Both the position numbers and the translations under genes were made by a program. Under the pieces are notes generated by a model. The model searched no databases. It was not told where the DNA came from and was given only the letters and a program-made list of their open reading frames with translations. A stretch of 37,306 nt of DNA, taken from NCBI GenBank assembly GCA_009668925.1, contig SBEK01000010.1:1-37306 (forward strand), given 5' to 3'. Source of the stretch: Deltaproteobacteria bacterium. Its GTDB lineage: Bacteria; Desulfobacterota; Syntrophia; Syntrophales; Smithellaceae. The first letter of the stretch is position 1. Each line of letters opens with the position of its first letter. Shown here in pieces: positions 33,950 to 37,306 of this stretch.

Positions 33950-34693
33950 TTATCCTTCCCCCAGATAGGCGTCCTTGACCCGCTGGTCATTGCGAATTTT
34001 TTCCGGCGTATCGGAAACGAGAATAGTCCCGTAATGAAGAACCGAAATCGTATTGGCGAGCGAAAACACCACTTCCATGTCGTGCTCGATGATGATCAGC
34101 GTTCGACCGGCCGTCACCCGATCGATCATCTGAATGGCTCTATCCGTTTCCTCCCGCGTCATTCCCGCCGTGGGTTCGTCAAGCAGGATCAACTCCGGAT
34201 CCGTGGAAAGGGTGATGCCGATCTCCAAAGCCCGCTGCTTTCCATAAGACAGGGAGCTTGCCGGCTGATCCTTGACATCCATGAGTCCGACCTGGGTGAG
34301 GATATCTTCAACTTTTTCACAGATCTGCCGGTTGTGATCGGGTATTTTGAAGAAATGATACCGCAGCCCCTGATGCGAGCGCACACCGGCCAGAACGTTG
34401 TTGAAGACGCTTAATTCCTGAAACACGTTCGTAATCTGGAAGGAACGGGCCAAGCCATGACGGTTCAATATGTGGGGCGGTTTTCCGGATATATCCTGTC
34501 CCTTGAAAAGGATGGCGCCCGAGGACGGTTTGAACTTGCCGCTGATCATATTGAAGAGCGTCGTTTTTCCCGCCCCGTTGGGTCCGATGACGGCGTGACG
34601 CTCCTTTTCTTTAACCTTGAACTCCACGCCGGTCAGAACCTGCAACCCCGAAAAGTCTTTGTGAATATTCTGGATATGAAGATAATCGCTCAT
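33950..34693 (-). CDS. livG: Liv-type ABC transporter ATPase
   Basis: A 247-residue ATPase partnering LivF. Walker A GPNGAGKT, signature LSYGKQRALE, Walker B LILLDEPTAGM and the H-loop IIEHDMEVVF are present. The LivG-specific LARSFQITNVF and the C-terminal YLGEG are visible. The start overlaps the livM stop by four nt (ATGA). Confidence 0.93.
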   Translation of the reverse strand: MSDYLHIQNIHKDFSGLQVLTGVEFKVKEKERHAVIGPNGAGKTTLFNMISGKFKPSSGAILFKGQDISGKPPHILNRHGLARSFQITNVFQELSVFNNVLAGVRSHQGLRYHFFKIPDHNRQICEKVEDILTQVGLMDVKDQPASSLSYGKQRALEIGITLSTDPELILLDEPTAGMTREETDRAIQMIDRVTAGRTLIIIEHDMEVVFSLANTISVLHYGTILVSDTPEKIRNDQRVKDAYLGEG

Positions 34694-35694
34694 CGTGTCA
34701 CTTCCTCCACCGCGGCGGAATCGCCGCCGTTATTGTCCTTCTTTCCGAAGAACCGTTGCCACAGGTCCATAATAATACCGGACAGGCCGCCGGGAACATA
34801 CAGGACCATCAGAACAAAAATGAGTCCCATAAAGAGCGGCCAGCGATCCGTAACATTGCTCAAATAGTTCTGGAAAATGACGTAGACGAAGACCCCCAGA
34901 ATCGGTCCCCAGAATGTTTTCGTTCCTCCGACAAAGACCATGAGCAAAACCGCCGTTGTCATATCGACGCTGATGGCCGAAATCGAAACAAATTGAAAAT
35001 GGAAGGTGTAGAAGACGCCGGCCAGCCCGGCTATGGCCCCGGTAAAGGTGAAGAGGATCAGGCGGCTGATATTTGTGTTGTATCCCAGGAATTTCATCCG
35101 GTCTTCATTTTCGCGCATCAGCACAACCGTTTTGCCCATCGCGGTATGCGTGAAATACCAGCAAAACAGAATGGCCGCGCCCATGACCACAAGCGTCAGG
35201 TAATAATAATTCGTGAGGCTGTTAAGCGGAATCGTGGTAAATCCCAAACTCAGGTCGGGCCGCGTAATGCTCAAACCGTCGTCGCCGCCCGTGACGGAAT
35301 GCCACTTGGTCGCAACGGCATAGAAGAGCGCGTTGAAAGCCAGCGTGAGCAGAGCAAAATAGGACCCTTTATGGCGCAGGAGCAAACCGCCGAGAATCAG
35401 GCCGGCCAAAACGGTGGCCGCGACGCCGATCAGGATGACGCTCCACAGGGAGATGCCGGGGATATTGATAATCGCCACCGCTGTGACGAAGGCTCCCAAA
35501 CCGAAGAACGCGGCGTGGCCGAAGGACAAAAGGCCCGCGTAGCCCAGAAGTAAATTATAGCTGACGGCATAGAGTGCGAAAATGATGATCTCCGTCAGCA
35601 TGTTCAGGTGATATTGCTTCAGGAGCGAGGGCATAAAAGCTCCCACCAGAAATAATGCAGCGATCGTAATTGCGGTAATGCTTTTTTGTTTCAT
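34690..35694 (-). CDS. livM: Liv-type ABC transporter permease
   Basis: A 334-residue inner-membrane permease with about nine transmembrane helices. Family features are LLLGYAGLLSFGHAAFFGLGA near residue 50 and the cytoplasmic LRENEDRMKFLGYNTNISRL coupling segment (usually RDNExRAxALGxN). GGTKTFWGPILG follows. It begins two nt after livH and overlaps livG by four nt. Confidence 0.93.
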   Translation of the reverse strand: MKQKSITAITIAALFLVGAFMPSLLKQYHLNMLTEIIIFALYAVSYNLLLGYAGLLSFGHAAFFGLGAFVTAVAIINIPGISLWSVILIGVAATVLAGLILGGLLLRHKGSYFALLTLAFNALFYAVATKWHSVTGGDDGLSITRPDLSLGFTTIPLNSLTNYYYLTLVVMGAAILFCWYFTHTAMGKTVVLMRENEDRMKFLGYNTNISRLILFTFTGAIAGLAGVFYTFHFQFVSISAISVDMTTAVLLMVFVGGTKTFWGPILGVFVYVIFQNYLSNVTDRWPLFMGLIFVLMVLYVPGGLSGIIMDLWQRFFGKKDNNGGDSAAVEEVTR

Positions 35695-35696
35695 GG

Positions 35697-36560
35697 TTAG
35701 GACTCCTCGCCAAACAGGCCGGACGGTTTAATGACCAGAACGATGGCCATGAGCAGGTAAACAAGCGCCACCGACAATTTCGGGATCAGGAGAACGCCGA
35801 AGGATTGAAGCTGACCGATGAGCAACGCGGCGATGATGGCTCCGCCCAGGCTGCCGAAGCCGCCGACGACAATTACGACGAAAGCGTCAATTAAAATTTC
35901 CTGGGCCATGCCGGGGAAAGTCGAAAGCAACGGTCCCGCGATCACACCTGCAAATCCGGAAAGCGCCGTTCCGAAGGCGAAGACGCCCATGAAGACGAGA
36001 GGCACGTTCACTCCCAGAATATTCGCCATTTCCGTGTCGTTGACGGCCGCCCGCAGAATGATTCCCAAACGGGTCTTGTAAAGAATGAGGGCCATGATCC
36101 CCCCCACCAGAACGGCGGACAGGAAAATAAAAATACGATAAATGGGATAAACGATGCCGAAGATCGGGATCGTCCCGCTCAGGAATCCGGTCACATTGAC
36201 GGCCAGGGGATAATTGCCCCAATACCATTTGACCAGCTCCGTAACAATGTAGGCCAGGCCGAACGTCAGCAGAAGCTCGCCTAAGTGGCCCTGTTTATGC
36301 ACGCGCCTGAGGAGAAATCGCTCCACCAAGGCTCCGATGATGAAAAGAATGATGGGGCAGGCAACGAGCGCCATCCAGAATTGGCCGGTCAGCTGCATGA
36401 TGATGGTATACGATATATAAGCGCCTACCATGTACATGGCCGCGTGGGCAAAATTCAGAACATTCATCATTCCGAAAATTAGGGTGAGCCCCGCGGAAAC
36501 CAGAAACAGCAGCCCGGCGTAGGCTAGACCGTGGAGAAAAAAGACGGGAATGTCGCTCAT
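35697..36560 (-). CDS. livH: Liv-type ABC transporter permease
   Basis: A 287-residue permease with about eight transmembrane helices. LIFGMMNVLNFAHAAMYMVGAY is the LivH signature and AAVNDTEMANILGVN the coupling helix. GGFGSLGGAIIAALLIG precedes the C-terminal helices. AAAGGAA lies 5-6 nt before the ATG. It is the first transporter gene, 74 nt downstream of the XRE-cupin regulator on the same strand. Confidence 0.93.
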   Translation of the reverse strand: MSDIPVFFLHGLAYAGLLFLVSAGLTLIFGMMNVLNFAHAAMYMVGAYISYTIIMQLTGQFWMALVACPIILFIIGALVERFLLRRVHKQGHLGELLLTFGLAYIVTELVKWYWGNYPLAVNVTGFLSGTIPIFGIVYPIYRIFIFLSAVLVGGIMALILYKTRLGIILRAAVNDTEMANILGVNVPLVFMGVFAFGTALSGFAGVIAGPLLSTFPGMAQEILIDAFVVIVVGGFGSLGGAIIAALLIGQLQSFGVLLIPKLSVALVYLLMAIVLVIKPSGLFGEES

Positions 36561-36634
36561 GTCTTTTCCTTTCTGTGACAGTTATCCCTTAAATTAAGCA
36601 TAGATTCCCATGCCGGAAGATAACCGCATTGTTT

Positions 36635-37216
36635 TTATTTTGTCTCGGAACTAACAATGACCGTGAAACATTTAACCGGTTTATCCCCCACGGACTCTCC
36701 AAAATGGGGAATGCCGGAATCAATGTAAACACAGTCACCTTCTTCAGCTATGATTATTTCTGTGCCATGATGAAATTTCATCGTTCCCTCAAGAACAAAG
36801 AGGATTTCCTGACCCGCGTGCTGATAGCGAATCTTCTTTTTGGCATGAACAGGCAATGTGAGAATAAAAGGATCCATCATCTTGTTTTTGAAATTCTGGG
36901 CCACAGCCTCATACGAATAACCGACGCTGGTTCCGGTCCTGATGATCTTCGGTCTTTCGTCTTTCTTGACCAGACAAATGGAAGTGGTCTGGTCGTCTTC
37001 TCCCAGAAGATTGGAAATACTGACGCCCAGAGCGCGGGCGAGAATGCCCAGGGTGGAAACCGGCGGCGACTTCTCTGATTTTTCCACTTTGGAAAGATAG
37101 CCTTTGGTAAAACCTGTCTGCAAAGCCAGATCCTCCAGCGTAACCCGCTTGGCGTTGCGCAGGGCTTTGATCCTTCTGCCGATATCGGCTTCATTGATGA
37201 CGGGTTGTTGTTTCAT
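36635..37216 (-). CDS. XRE-family regulator with C-terminal cupin sensor
   Basis: A 193-residue DNA-binding regulator. The helix-turn-helix lies at about 12-66 (IGRRIKALRNAKRVTLEDLALQ, then FTKGYLSKVEKSEKSPPVSTL). A cupin_2 domain at about 110-190 has HAGQEILFVLEGTMKF and GDCVYIDSGIPH, the His/Glu pocket of PuuR/HipB-cupin regulators. Such proteins usually sense a small acid or amine and control the adjacent catabolic genes. The start at 37216 has AGAGG upstream. An in-frame frame extends to 37279 but lacks a site. It lies at the head of the Liv-catabolic cluster and is likely its local regulator. Confidence 0.88.
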   Translation of the reverse strand: MKQQPVINEADIGRRIKALRNAKRVTLEDLALQTGFTKGYLSKVEKSEKSPPVSTLGILARALGVSISNLLGEDDQTTSICLVKKDERPKIIRTGTSVGYSYEAVAQNFKNKMMDPFILTLPVHAKKKIRYQHAGQEILFVLEGTMKFHHGTEIIIAEEGDCVYIDSGIPHFGESVGDKPVKCFTVIVSSETK

Positions 37217-37306
37217 TGCAGCAAACCTCTGCACGGCCGAAATGGGGCGGGATAATTGTTTTCCAGACCAGGTTTCCATAAATCGCTTTGTTGCAGCCCC
37301 CTTTAT
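37217..37306. other. Window edge upstream of the regulator
   Basis: Ninety bases preceding the regulator gene, with no recognised gene. Its promoter and any autoregulatory site may extend beyond the window. Confidence 0.3.

Noticed and set aside
1..37306. tRNA, rRNA or complete insertion sequence
   Set aside because: No clover-leaf with anticodon and CCA-type end, no rRNA stretch, and no transposase frame was recognised by eye on either strand; short noncoding RNAs cannot be excluded without a search.

Overview
Best read as a chromosomal segment of an anaerobic, syntroph-type deltaproteobacterium (Syntrophales-like, for example Syntrophus/Smithella relatives). This is inferred from gene content (a Liv-type ABC importer next to a glutaconate-type CoA-transferase, hydroxyacyl-CoA dehydrogenase and thiolase; a class III CoA-transferase; a QueG-like Fe-S protein), moderately high GC, and intergenic regions full of small palindromic repeats. 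No marker gene fixes the taxon.

Layout. 1-9 kb: QueG-like double-cluster Fe-S protein (+), pcnB (-), an SDR oxidoreductase (-), coaD (+), a clostripain-family lipoprotein (-) and msrA (-). 9-20 kb: a TMTC-like membrane/TPR protein (-), a small lipoprotein (+), a condensation-fold acyltransferase (-) with a possible small ORF behind it, a CaiB/BaiF CoA-transferase (-), a membrane-anchored metallo-beta-lactamase-fold hydrolase (+), a 7TM GGDEF diguanylate cyclase (+), and a FrnE/DsbA-like oxidoreductase (-). 20.6-26.6 kb: an efflux operon (+): DUF2892-type membrane protein, TolC-like outer membrane protein, membrane fusion lipoprotein and RND pump. 26.9-37.2 kb: one long minus-strand catabolic cluster, XRE-cupin regulator, livHMGF, livK, gctAB, SDR, hbd and thiolase, closed by a strong intrinsic terminator.

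Main discovery: two genes carry an in-frame UGA exactly where the catalytic cysteine belongs. MsrA reads GUFWG instead of GCFWG and has no other cysteine in its catalytic domain. The FrnE/DsbA-like protein reads UPFC instead of CPxC, with the UGA only 11 codons after a start that has a good ribosome binding site. Both UGAs are followed at the right distance by a SECIS-like hairpin with a G-G-U apical loop. Ordinary gene callers truncate both genes. The organism should therefore encode selenocysteine and use it in methionine-sulfoxide repair and in thiol/disulfide chemistry.

The intergenic regions hold several small mobile-looking repeats: a 192-bp foldback element with 16-bp perfect terminal inverted repeats and a TTTA duplication, inserted into a second dispersed repeat that occurs four times; a 130/148-bp element with 11-bp inverted ends present twice; a 44-bp tandem repeat; a 33-bp tandem repeat; and a triple 11-bp repeat between the divergent seleno-oxidoreductase and efflux operons that looks like an operator.
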